A DNA stretch of 64,000 nucleotides. It comes from Actinomycetota bacterium (lineage in GTDB: Bacteria > Actinomycetota > Actinomycetes > Actinomycetales > Dermatophilaceae). The notes under the pieces were generated by a model that did not search any database, was not told the DNA's origin, and was given only the letters and a program-made list of their open reading frames with translations. The stretch covers positions 62,001 through 126,000 of the forward strand of contig JAIUPO010000005.1 in assembly GCA_020160805.1 (NCBI GenBank), given 5' to 3'. Every line of letters starts with the position of its first letter. Positions within the stretch are counted from its first letter, which is position 1. This document shows positions 34,469-42,542 of the stretch, in pieces. The position numbers and the translations under genes are program-made.

Positions 34469-36083
34469 TCAGTCCTTTTCGGTGGCGCCGCGCGGCGGCC
34501 CGAACATCACGTCATTCCAGCTCGGCACGCCGACCCGGCCCTTGCGCTTGCTCGCGGCCGGTCCGGATTTCGGGGCGTCCGGCGTGGGAGCGTCCGCCGC
34601 GACCTCGAGGTTCGCCGCGGGCGATTCTTCCGGGGCCTGCGCCTGGCTCGGCTCCGCCTCGCTGGTTGCGCTTTCGGCCTCGGTCCGTGCTGGAGGTATG
34701 CCGTCGTCCTCCTCCTCGTCCGCCAGCGGCTCGTCGGGCAACCGATCGTTCGGATGGATGCCTCGCGCAGGCGGCGGGATCTCGTCGCTGTCCGGGAAGT
34801 CGACGCCCTCCTCGGGGACAACCCCCGCGGCTTCGGCCGCCGCACGGGGCGACGCGCGGGTCTCCAAGACCGGCTCTGGAGCCGCCGCCGCTAGGTCCGG
34901 ACCATCTGCGCGCGGAGGCGTCGCCGCCGCGGTGGCGTCGAGCTCGTCGGTGTCGGAATCGAAGTCCTCGAAGGGCAATTCGTCGGCGCCCACGAGTCGT
35001 GGCTCGGCCTCCGCCGCGACAGGCGTTGTCTCGGCTTCGGCTACCTCGGCCGGTGCCGGCTCGCCCGGCGATGCCTCGGACGTGTCCGCCTCGGATGACG
35101 CCACACCTGTCGTCGCCGCCTCGGGCACCGCAGTATCGACCGTCTCCGCCGCGTTAACCGCCTCGACCGCCTCCGCACCCTCGGCGGTCGCGGCCGGGAC
35201 AGGCGCCGCCTCGACCGTGACTGCCTCGGTCGGCACCGCCTGAACGGGCTCCGCCTCGGACGCCGCAGCCATCGCCTTCACCGGCACCGCCTTCACCGGC
35301 GCCACCTTGGCGCGCGCCGAGCGGCTTCGGCGTCGGCCACCGCGCTCGCCGGCGTGGCTGTGTTCGCGGATCGCGGTCATCAGGGCATCCGTCGGGTCTC
35401 CTCGTGGTGCGGGCGGCGCGGGCACGATCAGGAGTTGGTCGTCCTCACCCACGACCCCACCCGTCTTCTCGACATCGAAGACCTGCTCGCCACCGAACCG
35501 GTGCGGTTGCACCCGGGCCCCGTGGTCGTCGTCCTCCGAAAGCCAGCGCGCCTCATCGTCCATCGCGTTGACGTGCTCGGTGGCGGTGTCGAAGCGCCAT
35601 ACGGCCCGGCGTTCGCGGCCCCCCGCGACGAACTCGATGTGCACGTGCCAGACCCCCGCGTCATCGCGCGCCGCATCCCAATCCACCTCGTCCGGGTCGA
35701 CGCCGCGCCCCGCGAGCCGTCGCTCGACGCGCGTCGACAGCCGCTCGGCCTCCCCGTCCTCGGACCGCAGCCGCACGGCCGCCGCCCGGCCCGCCCACAT
35801 GCCCACGCTCGGCCAGCACCGGCGCGGCGAAGACCGTCACCTTGGAGATCGGCCACCCAGCGCGCTCCGCCACCTCCTCGACCGACAGCCCGGAACGCAC
35901 CAGAGCCTGCACCTCACGCGCACTGGAGGGCGCCGGCATACCCGCGCCCACCCCAGAGCGGCGGCCGCGGGACGCGACGCGCAGGTCGTCGTTCAGGGCC
36001 ACCTTGAAGCGGGTGCCGTCGGCTGCGGACAGCAACAGATGCCGGCCGTCCTCGTGGACGCCGACGAGCCGCAACTCCTGCAT
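34469..36083 (-). pseudogene. sepH: Septation protein SepH, one-base frameshift
   Basis: SepH stimulates FtsZ ring assembly in actinobacteria. The N-terminal DUF3071 part starts at ATG 36083 (MQELRLVGVHEDGRHLLLSA) and includes the helix-turn-helix VEEVAERAGWPISKVTVFAA. After VLAERGHV the frame is lost, and the rest (ERLSTRVERRLAGRGVD, DDEARWLSED, the long acidic linker, and the C-terminal RVGVPSWNDVMFG) is in another frame. The span is 3n+1 bases and removing one base from a GGG run at about 35790-35806 restores 537 residues. SepH is important for division, so an assembly error is quite possible. Confidence 0.82.
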
Positions 36084-36232
36084 ACTTCGTGCCTCTCGCG
36101 CGGGCCTCGCGCCGCCACGGCGCAAGACGCTGGGTGCGTGGTCTCGCAGATCGAGTCGAGAGTAGTCGGGCCAAGCCCGCAGACCCGGCAACCGTGCCGG
36201 GCGGCGCCGCGACCGACGGGTAGGTTGGGCAC

Positions 36233-37333
36233 GTGCTGCAGCCCTTCACGAGTGTCGTCCTGCTCTCCTTCGGCGGCCCGGAGGCGCCCGAGGAGGTCAT
36301 GCCCTTCCTGCGTCGCGTGACCGCCGGCCGCGGGGTGCCCGACGAACGCCTCGCCGAGGTCGCCGAGCACTACCACCATTTCGGTGGCGTCAGCCCGATC
36401 AACGCCCAGAACCGGGCCCTCGTCGACGCGCTGGCCCACGAGTTCGCCGCCCGCGGCTGCCCAATCCTCGTCCGGCTGGCCAATCGCAATAGCGAGCCCT
36501 ATGTCGCCGATGTCCTCGCCGACCTCGCCCCCGGCCCTGTCCTCGTGCTCCTGACCAGCCCCTTCCAGTCCTACTCCTCCTGCCGCCAGTACCGCGAGGA
36601 CCTCGGCCTCGCCGCCACCGCCCTCGAGGCCGCCGGAACCCCGGTCACCCTCGCCAAGGTCCCGCCGTTTGCGGACCTGCCGGCTTTCCGCGCGGCCGTC
36701 ACCCGGTTGGTTCTCACCGCGGTCGACGCGGCGCTCGCGGACCACCCCCAGCCTGACGCGGCCCGGCTCGCGCTGGTCAGCGTGGCGCACTCCATACCCA
36801 CCGTCGCGGACGCGGCCGCCGGCCCGGCGAGCGCCGGCGGCCATGCCTACTCCCGGGCCCTGAACGCCCTGGCCAGCGAGCTCGCCGAGGCGACTGCACG
36901 GCATACCGGCCGGGATGTCGCCCCCGACCTGGCCTGGTGCTCCCGCTCCGGCCCACCGCAGGTCCCGTGGCTCGAGCCCGACATCCTGGACCGCCTCGAT
37001 GAGCTCGCCGCGGCCGGGGTGGACACCGTGGTGCTCGCCCCGATCGGCTTCGTCTCCGACCACATGGAGGTCGCGTATGACCTCGACACCGAGGCCGCCG
37101 ACCGCGCCCGCGAGCTCGGGATCCGCCTGGTGCGGGCGGCCACCGTCGGCATCGATCCGGAGTATGTCGCGGGGCTGGTCGACCTCGCCCTGGCCCGCGC
37201 CGCGAGCGCTCGCGGCGAGGACGCGCCGCTGCTCGCCGGCCTGCCGCCCGCCGAATGCCCGCCGGATTGCTGCCGCAGCCAGCGCCCGGCCCGGCCCGCC
37301 GCCTGCGCGACGGAAGCCGGCCATGTCGCCTGA
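36233..37333 (+). CDS. hemH: Ferrochelatase (coproporphyrin-type), [2Fe-2S]
   Basis: A 366-residue ferrochelatase that inserts iron into coproporphyrin III in the actinobacterial heme route. Signatures include VVLLSFGGPEAPEEVMPFLR, HFGGVSPINAQNR and the C-terminal half with LAWCSRSGPPQVPWLEPDI and PIGFVSDHMEVAYDLD (the His and Glu of the active site). Cys117 and the C-terminal Cys342, Cys346, Cys347 match the cluster-binding cysteines of actinobacterial ferrochelatases. GTG 36233 is the start. It overlaps the inositol monophosphatase gene by 11 bases. Confidence 0.9.
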   Translation: MLQPFTSVVLLSFGGPEAPEEVMPFLRRVTAGRGVPDERLAEVAEHYHHFGGVSPINAQNRALVDALAHEFAARGCPILVRLANRNSEPYVADVLADLAPGPVLVLLTSPFQSYSSCRQYREDLGLAATALEAAGTPVTLAKVPPFADLPAFRAAVTRLVLTAVDAALADHPQPDAARLALVSVAHSIPTVADAAAGPASAGGHAYSRALNALASELAEATARHTGRDVAPDLAWCSRSGPPQVPWLEPDILDRLDELAAAGVDTVVLAPIGFVSDHMEVAYDLDTEAADRARELGIRLVRAATVGIDPEYVAGLVDLALARAASARGEDAPLLAGLPPAECPPDCCRSQRPARPAACATEAGHVA

Positions 37334-38180
37334 CATCACGCCCGCGCTGCTCGGGGAACTCGAGGCCCTCGCCCTGCACGCCGCCACTGAGGCGGCCCTG
37401 CTGATTCGCGATCGCTCGGCGGCGACGGTCTCGGCGACGAAATCCAGCCGCACCGATGTCGTCACCGAGATGGACCGCCGCAGCCAAGAGCTCATCGCGG
37501 ATCTGGTGCGTCGCGCCCGTCCGCAGGACGGCTTCTACGGCGAGGAGCAGGGTGAGGGCGAGGGGACCAGCGGCATCACCTGGGTCGTGGACCCGATCGA
37601 TGGGACGGTCAATTACGTCTACGACATCCCCGCCTTCGCCGTCTCCATCGCGGCCGTCGAGGGCGACCCACGCACGCCCGGGGCGTGGCGCCCCCTCGCC
37701 GGCGCCGTCGTCAATCCCGTGTCCGGCGAACGCTTTTGGGCCCGCCGCGGTGGCGGCAGCCACCGGCAACGCGGCCGGGGTGCCGCGACCCGCCTGCGCG
37801 CGTCGGTCCAGGTCGACCTCGCCCTCTCGCTCGTCGGCACCGGCTTCGGGTATGCCGCCCCCACCCGCGCCGCCCAGGCGCGCCTGCTCGTCGACGTGAT
37901 CCCGAACGTGCGGGACATCCGACGGTTCGGCAGCGCCGCGCTGGACCTGTGCCATGTCGCCGACGGGACGCTGGACGCGTTCTATGAAAGCGGGCTCAAC
38001 CCCTGGGATCTGGCCGCCGGCTGGTTGCTGGTTACCGAGGCCGGGGGAGAGGTGAGCAATCTCTCCGGCGGGGCGCCGGATGTCGCCTGGACGATCGCCG
38101 GCGGGGCCGCTTTCGGGCCCCTGCGAGACCTCCTCCGCCGCGTCGACCACGACCACGAAGCCGCCTCCGCAGACGTGTGA
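37323..38180 (+). CDS. Inositol monophosphatase family protein
   Basis: A 285-residue Mg-dependent phosphatase. Metal motifs are GFYGEEQGE, WVVDPIDGTVNYVYDIPAFA and the C-terminal ESGLNPWDLAAGWLLVTEAG. It probably releases inositol from inositol phosphate for phosphatidylinositol or mycothiol synthesis, though histidinol- or other sugar-phosphatase activity is possible. Translationally coupled to hemH. Confidence 0.88.
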   Translation: MSPDITPALLGELEALALHAATEAALLIRDRSAATVSATKSSRTDVVTEMDRRSQELIADLVRRARPQDGFYGEEQGEGEGTSGITWVVDPIDGTVNYVYDIPAFAVSIAAVEGDPRTPGAWRPLAGAVVNPVSGERFWARRGGGSHRQRGRGAATRLRASVQVDLALSLVGTGFGYAAPTRAAQARLLVDVIPNVRDIRRFGSAALDLCHVADGTLDAFYESGLNPWDLAAGWLLVTEAGGEVSNLSGGAPDVAWTIAGGAAFGPLRDLLRRVDHDHEAASADV

Positions 38181-38363
38181 CGTCCGCCCGGTGAGCGCTC
38201 CCGGGAATTATTGCGTGACATTCCCACGTTAGTGCGGCACAATGCGCCGTCGCGGGATCAAATCGACGATGGCCACAGAGCGGAGATCCGGTCGTTGCCC
38301 CACCTGGGAACAGGGGTCAACGACAGGGGCTTCCGAGCACGGACGAAACGGAAGTGAAAGCGC

Positions 38364-38663
38364 ATGGCAACCGACTACGACGCACCACGCAAGACCGATG
38401 ACGAACTTAATGAAGACTCGATCGAGGAACTGAAGTCCCGACGCGTCGACAAGACCACCTCCAGTGTCGATGTCGACGAAACCGAGCAGGCGGAGGGCTT
38501 CGAACTGCCCGGCGCCGACCTCTCGGGTGAGGAACTGTCCGTGCGGGTCATCCCGCGCCAGGCGGACGAATTCACCTGCTCGCGCTGCTTCCTCGTCCAC
38601 CACCGCAGCCAACTCGCCTCCGACAAGGGCGGGGTCATGGTCTGCAATGAGTGCGCGGCCTGA
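38364..38663 (+). CDS. DUF4193 family zinc-ribbon protein
   Basis: A 99-residue acidic actinobacterial protein (MATDYDAPRKTDDELNEDSI). The C-terminal zinc ribbon is FTCSRCFLVHHRSQLA followed by VCNECAA (two CxxC pairs). The function is unknown; it is highly conserved across the phylum and nearly always close to dut. It has a long upstream gap (38181-38363) that should hold its promoter, and GGAAG lies about 10 bases before the ATG. Confidence 0.92.
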   Translation: MATDYDAPRKTDDELNEDSIEELKSRRVDKTTSSVDVDETEQAEGFELPGADLSGEELSVRVIPRQADEFTCSRCFLVHHRSQLASDKGGVMVCNECAA

Positions 38664-39180
38664 CGCGAGCGCGCGGCACGACGGCTCGGACAGCACCCGG
38701 CCCCGGGTGCTCGTCCGGTGCCTGCATGAGGCGGCGACGCTGCCGGCATACGCCCTGCCCGGCGACGCCGGCGCCGACCTCACCACGATCGAGGAGGTCA
38801 CCCTGGCCCCCGGCCAGCGTGCGCTGGTGCGCACCGGGATCGCCCTCGCCATCCCGGACGGCTGGGTCGGCCTGGTTCACCCGCGCTCCGGGCTCGCGAC
38901 GAAATATGGCGTGACCCTCGTCAACACCCCCGGAACCATCGACGCGGGCTACCGCGGCGAGATCCTTCTCAACCTCCTCAATACCGACCAGAGCACCCCC
39001 GTGACGCTGCGCGCGGGCGACCGGGTCGCCCAACTGCTCCTCCAGCAGGTGGGGTATGCCGTGTTCGAGCCCACCGATTCGCTTCCGGAGTCCTCGCGGG
39101 GCGAAACTGGACACGGATCGACCGGCGGCTTCACCGGCCCGGCCCAACCCGACCCGATTTCGCCGAAGGACCCGATGTGA
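38647..39180 (+). CDS. dut: Deoxyuridine 5'-triphosphate nucleotidohydrolase
   Basis: A 177-residue dUTPase that hydrolyses dUTP to dUMP and keeps uracil out of DNA. The five trimeric dUTPase motifs are seen: PGDAGADL, HPRSGLATKYGVTL, NTPGTIDAGYRGEI, GDRVAQLLLQ and the C-terminal SSRGETGHGSTGGFTG (P-loop-like). An N-terminal extension of about 25 residues precedes the fold. It starts 17 bases inside the DUF4193 gene. Confidence 0.93.
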   Translation: MSARPDASARHDGSDSTRPRVLVRCLHEAATLPAYALPGDAGADLTTIEEVTLAPGQRALVRTGIALAIPDGWVGLVHPRSGLATKYGVTLVNTPGTIDAGYRGEILLNLLNTDQSTPVTLRAGDRVAQLLLQQVGYAVFEPTDSLPESSRGETGHGSTGGFTGPAQPDPISPKDPM

Positions 39181-39962
39181 GCATCTTCCGCCGCCGCGCC
39201 GCAGAGCCCGACGTCCCGGAGACCGACCCGACCGACACGACCGCCGAGCCGGAGGCCACCGCCGCCGACCAGGAGTTGGACGTCGACGGCGACGCGCCGG
39301 TCGACCGCACGGCCGGTCCCTTCGATGCCTCCGAAGTCGACGGCCCGGGTGAGCGCATCGACCTTGACTCGGTGTGGATCGGCTCGATCGGCGGAGCCGA
39401 GCTGCGCCTCGAAGTCGACCAGGCATCCGAGACCGTCTCCGCCATCCAGCTGATCATCGGCCCCTCGGCCGCGCAGATTCAGGCCTTTGCCGCCCCCCGC
39501 TCCGGTGGGGTGTGGCGCGAGATTCGCCAGGAGCTGAGCAAGGCGATCGAGACCGGCGGCGGCACCGTCGAGGAGGTCGACGGACCGCTGGGCAAGCAGC
39601 TGAATGTCCGTATGCCGCAACAAGGTCCAGATGGCCGCACGGTCTTCGCCCCGGCCCGCTTCGTCGGCGTGGACGGGCCGCGCTGGTTCCTGCGCGCCGT
39701 CCTCTCCGGCCAGGCCGCTGTCGACGACGAAGCCGCCGAGCAGTTGATCGCCGGGCTGCGGCAGTTCGTCGTGCACCGCGGCCAGTCGCCGATGGCGCCG
39801 CGCGAAATGCTGCCCCTGACCCTGCCGGCCACCCCGCCGGTCGTCGAAGAGCAGGCCGAGCCGGAGCCGGAGGACAGCGACGCTGACGGCACCGACGAGC
39901 GCTACACGCGCCCAGACCTCAACCCCTTCGAGCGCGGCCCCGAGATCACCGAGGTGCGCTGA
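39177..39962 (+). CDS. DUF3710 family protein
   Basis: A 261-residue actinobacterial protein of unknown function. An acidic disordered N-terminus (about 45 residues) leads into the DUF3710 domain with GPFDASEVDGPGERIDLDSV, VWREIRQELSKAIETGGG and the segment GVDGPRWFLRAVLSGQAA. The acidic C-terminal tail is also variable. GTG 39177 overlaps the dut stop. The three-gene run DUF3710, OB-fold, DUF3159 is a constant actinobacterial neighbourhood. Confidence 0.9.
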   Translation: MSIFRRRAAEPDVPETDPTDTTAEPEATAADQELDVDGDAPVDRTAGPFDASEVDGPGERIDLDSVWIGSIGGAELRLEVDQASETVSAIQLIIGPSAAQIQAFAAPRSGGVWREIRQELSKAIETGGGTVEEVDGPLGKQLNVRMPQQGPDGRTVFAPARFVGVDGPRWFLRAVLSGQAAVDDEAAEQLIAGLRQFVVHRGQSPMAPREMLPLTLPATPPVVEEQAEPEPEDSDADGTDERYTRPDLNPFERGPEITEVR

Positions 39963-39965
39963 GCA

Positions 39966-40349
39966 ATGCCCGGCGTGCTGCGGCGCCTGACCGATCGCCT
40001 CACCCGCTCAGAAAGCCAGCGCGACGCCGACGAATTGCTCGAGCAGGTCCGATCCAGCGGGGCCCGCTCCATCGGTGAACTCGCCGACCGCGAGATTGCC
40101 ACCGTGACCGGTGCGGTGCGCGCCGTCACCCTGCGCCCGCGCAGCAGCGTCCCTGCCCTCGTGGTGGAGATCTTCGACGGCAGCCAGACGCTCGTGCTGG
40201 TCTGGCTCGGTCGTCGGCAGATCCGCGGCATCGAGCCGGGCGCCTACCTGCGCGCTACCGGCCGGGTCTGCCTGCGTGAGGGTGTCCCGACGATCTTCAA
40301 TCCGTCATACGAACTGCGGCCCCGGCCCGGGATCGCCGCGCAGCCGTGA
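39966..40349 (+). CDS. OB-fold nucleic acid-binding domain protein
   Basis: A 127-residue protein with an OB fold: IATVTGAVRAVTLRP, ALVVEIFDGSQTLVLVWLGR, then PGAYLRATGRV. The gene sits between DUF3710 and DUF3159, its usual place. Related proteins are annotated only as nucleic acid-binding OB-fold proteins; the role is unknown. Starts 3 bases after the DUF3710 stop. Confidence 0.85.
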   Translation: MPGVLRRLTDRLTRSESQRDADELLEQVRSSGARSIGELADREIATVTGAVRAVTLRPRSSVPALVVEIFDGSQTLVLVWLGRRQIRGIEPGAYLRATGRVCLREGVPTIFNPSYELRPRPGIAAQP

Positions 40350-40356
40350 GGACCCG

Positions 40357-41043
40357 ATGAGCGAATCGCAACCCGTCGACGGGGCCAGGGTGGCCGCCGA
40401 AGCCCACGCCGCCACCGTCGAGGAGGTCATCCGGCGGCGGCTCTCCGCCGCCGTCGGGGGCTGGCGCGGCTCGGTCGAAACGGCCATCCCCACGATCGCC
40501 TTCGTCATTGCGTGGACGGTCACGCAGGACCTGCCGACCAGCATCTTGGCCTCGGCCGTCATGGTGGTCGTGCTCGGGCTGATCCGGGTGGTCCAGCGCC
40601 AGACCCTGCAGTATGTCGTCTCCGCCGCCTTCGCGACCGCCATCGCCGCCTTCTTCGCCGCCCGCAGCGGACGGGCCGAGGATGCCTTCCTGCCCGGGAT
40701 CATCACCAATGCGGTGTATGCCGCGGGCTCCCTGCTCTCGGTGCTCGCCAAGTGGCCGATGGTCGGCTTCCTCGTCGGCGCAGGCGACCCGCGTGCCAAG
40801 GAGGACCCGCTGCGCTGGCGCCGCGATCCGAGCCTCGTGGCGGTCTGCGGGCGCCTCACGCTTGTCATGACGGCGATGTTCGCGGCGCGCGTGGCGATCA
40901 TGTACCCGCTCTATCTGGCCGGAAATGTCGCCGCGCTCGGCACCGCCAAGGTGCTGCTCGGCTGGCCCCTATGGGTCGGGGCGCTGGCCGTCATGGGGGC
41001 GATGCTGATGCGGGGGAGCACCCCGCATACCAACCCCTCGTGA
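40357..41043 (+). CDS. DUF3159 family membrane protein
   Basis: A 228-residue protein with about five to six membrane helices. Family segments include GGWRGSVETAIPTIAFVIAW, RVVQRQTLQYVVSAAFATAI and KWPMVGFLVGAGDPRAKED. The function is unknown. It closes the dut-DUF3159 operon; convergent with the TrkA genes. Confidence 0.88.
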   Translation: MSESQPVDGARVAAEAHAATVEEVIRRRLSAAVGGWRGSVETAIPTIAFVIAWTVTQDLPTSILASAVMVVVLGLIRVVQRQTLQYVVSAAFATAIAAFFAARSGRAEDAFLPGIITNAVYAAGSLLSVLAKWPMVGFLVGAGDPRAKEDPLRWRRDPSLVAVCGRLTLVMTAMFAARVAIMYPLYLAGNVAALGTAKVLLGWPLWVGALAVMGAMLMRGSTPHTNPS

Positions 41044-41047
41044 GGAC

Positions 41048-41734
41048 TTAGAGCTCGCGCGGGCGCTTGATGCGCTGGCCGGGGCTGAGCATGCTTTCCA
41101 GGTCGTCCTCGGAGTCCGGAGTGGTCAGGAAGAGCAGTTCATCGTGGGCTTCGAGCGAGTCATCGCTGCTCGGAGCGATCGGGATCTGATCGCGGATGAC
41201 GCCGACGAGCACGGTGTCTGCGGGGAATTCCACATCGCCGACGCGGCTGCCGGCATAGGGCGAATCCGCCGGGAGGGTCATTTCGACCATCGTGGCATTG
41301 CCTTTGCGGAACTCGAAGATGCGCACCAGATCGCCGACCGTCACGGCCTCCTCGACGAGCGCCGTCATCAGGCGCGGGGTCGAGACGGCCACATCGACTC
41401 CCCAGGCCTCGTCGAACATCCACTCGTTCTTCGGGTTGTTCACGCGCGCCACGGTGCGCGGCACGCCGAATTCGGTCTTGGCCAGCAACGAGACGACGAG
41501 ATTGACCTTGTCGTCGCCCGTCGCGGCGACGACGACATCGCAATCAGCGAGGCCGGCTTCGTTGAGGGCGTCGATCTCGCAGGCATCGGCGACCAGCCAG
41601 TTGGCGTCCGGGACGCGGCGGATCGCGTGCTCGTCGGCGGCCTTGTCGATCAGGAGGACCGTGTGGGTGTTGTAGAGCAATTCTTTGGCGATGGAGCGGC
41701 CAACAGATCCGGCTCCGGCGATGACAACGCGCAT
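41048..41734 (-). CDS. TrkA-type potassium uptake protein (CeoC-like)
   Basis: A 228-residue cytoplasmic gating subunit. The N-terminal Rossmann domain has VVIAGAGSVGRSIAKELLYN and CDVVVAATGDDKVNLVVSLL, and the C-terminal TrkA_C domain begins near PYAGSRVGDVEFPADTVLVG. It is 12 bases downstream of a second TrkA gene. The pair is the CeoBC arrangement of actinobacteria, regulating K+ channels or transporters according to NAD(H) or nucleotides. Confidence 0.9.
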   Translation of the reverse strand: MRVVIAGAGSVGRSIAKELLYNTHTVLLIDKAADEHAIRRVPDANWLVADACEIDALNEAGLADCDVVVAATGDDKVNLVVSLLAKTEFGVPRTVARVNNPKNEWMFDEAWGVDVAVSTPRLMTALVEEAVTVGDLVRIFEFRKGNATMVEMTLPADSPYAGSRVGDVEFPADTVLVGVIRDQIPIAPSSDDSLEAHDELLFLTTPDSEDDLESMLSPGQRIKRPREL

Positions 41735-41746
41735 GTCAGGGGCCTC

Positions 41747-42412
41747 TCAGTCGCTGACCGCGGGGGCGGAATCGAGGGTGCGTTCGACCTCGGCGAGGTT
41801 GTCACGCACGATGGCGAGATGGACCAGATCGCCCTCTTGCAGGATCGTGTCGGCGTCCGGCAATGAGCCCTCGCCGAGGCGGGTGAAGAAGGCCACCCGC
41901 GATCCGGTCGCCGCTTCGATAGCGCGCAGCGGCTTGCCAATCCAGGTCGGCGAGACGGCCACCTCGGCGATGACGATGCGCCCAGACGGGTCGGTGTATT
42001 CGGGCAGGTGCCCCTCCGGCAGCAGCCGACGCAGCATCTGATCCGAGGTCCACTTCACGGTGGCGACGGTGGGTATGCCGAGCCGCTGGTAGATCTCCGC
42101 GCGCCCCGGGTCGTAGATGCGGGCCACGACATGCTCGACTCCGAAGGTCTCCCGTGCGACGCGCGCGGCGAGGATGTTCGAGTTGTCGCCGCTGGAGACG
42201 GCGGCGAAGGCATAGGCGTTCTCGATGCCCGCCTCGTGCAGAGTGTCGCGGTCGAAGCCGATGCCGGTGACCGTGCGCCCCTCGAAGGTCGGCCCGAGCC
42301 GGGCGAAGGATGTTTCGTCCTGGTCGATCACGGCGACATCATGGCCGCGCCGCTCCAGTGCCCGCGCCAGCGATGACCCCACGCGCCCGCATCCCATGAT
42401 CACGAAGTGCAC
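41747..42412 (-). CDS. TrkA-type potassium uptake protein (CeoB-like)
   Basis: A 221-residue TrkA protein from GTG 42412 (VHFVIMGCGRVGSSLARALE). Rossmann and TrkA_C domains are in the usual order (VVARIYDPGRAEIYQRLGIP, then PTWIGKPLRAIEAATGSRVA). First gene of the trkA pair, divergent from the KimA-like transporter with about 130 bases between them, so the potassium genes may share a control region. The longer upstream frame is not homologous. Confidence 0.9.
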   Translation of the reverse strand: MHFVIMGCGRVGSSLARALERRGHDVAVIDQDETSFARLGPTFEGRTVTGIGFDRDTLHEAGIENAYAFAAVSSGDNSNILAARVARETFGVEHVVARIYDPGRAEIYQRLGIPTVATVKWTSDQMLRRLLPEGHLPEYTDPSGRIVIAEVAVSPTWIGKPLRAIEAATGSRVAFFTRLGEGSLPDADTILQEGDLVHLAIVRDNLAEVERTLDSAPAVSD

Positions 42413-42542
42413 GGCCCCGACGCTACACCGGCGCCCCGTCGCACTGTCGGAGCCGACGGCGCTCGGCGGGCAGGGGTAGTGGCGAGGGGCGTGGGTGAGC
42501 GGACGGCATACGAGTGGGCCGGGAGGATTAGAGTGGTCGCCC

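Noticed and set aside
34452-35243. A long Ser/Ala-rich open frame opposite sepH (plus strand)
   Set aside because: It is the antisense of the Glu/Ala-rich SepH linker; low-complexity high-GC DNA leaves such frames open by chance.
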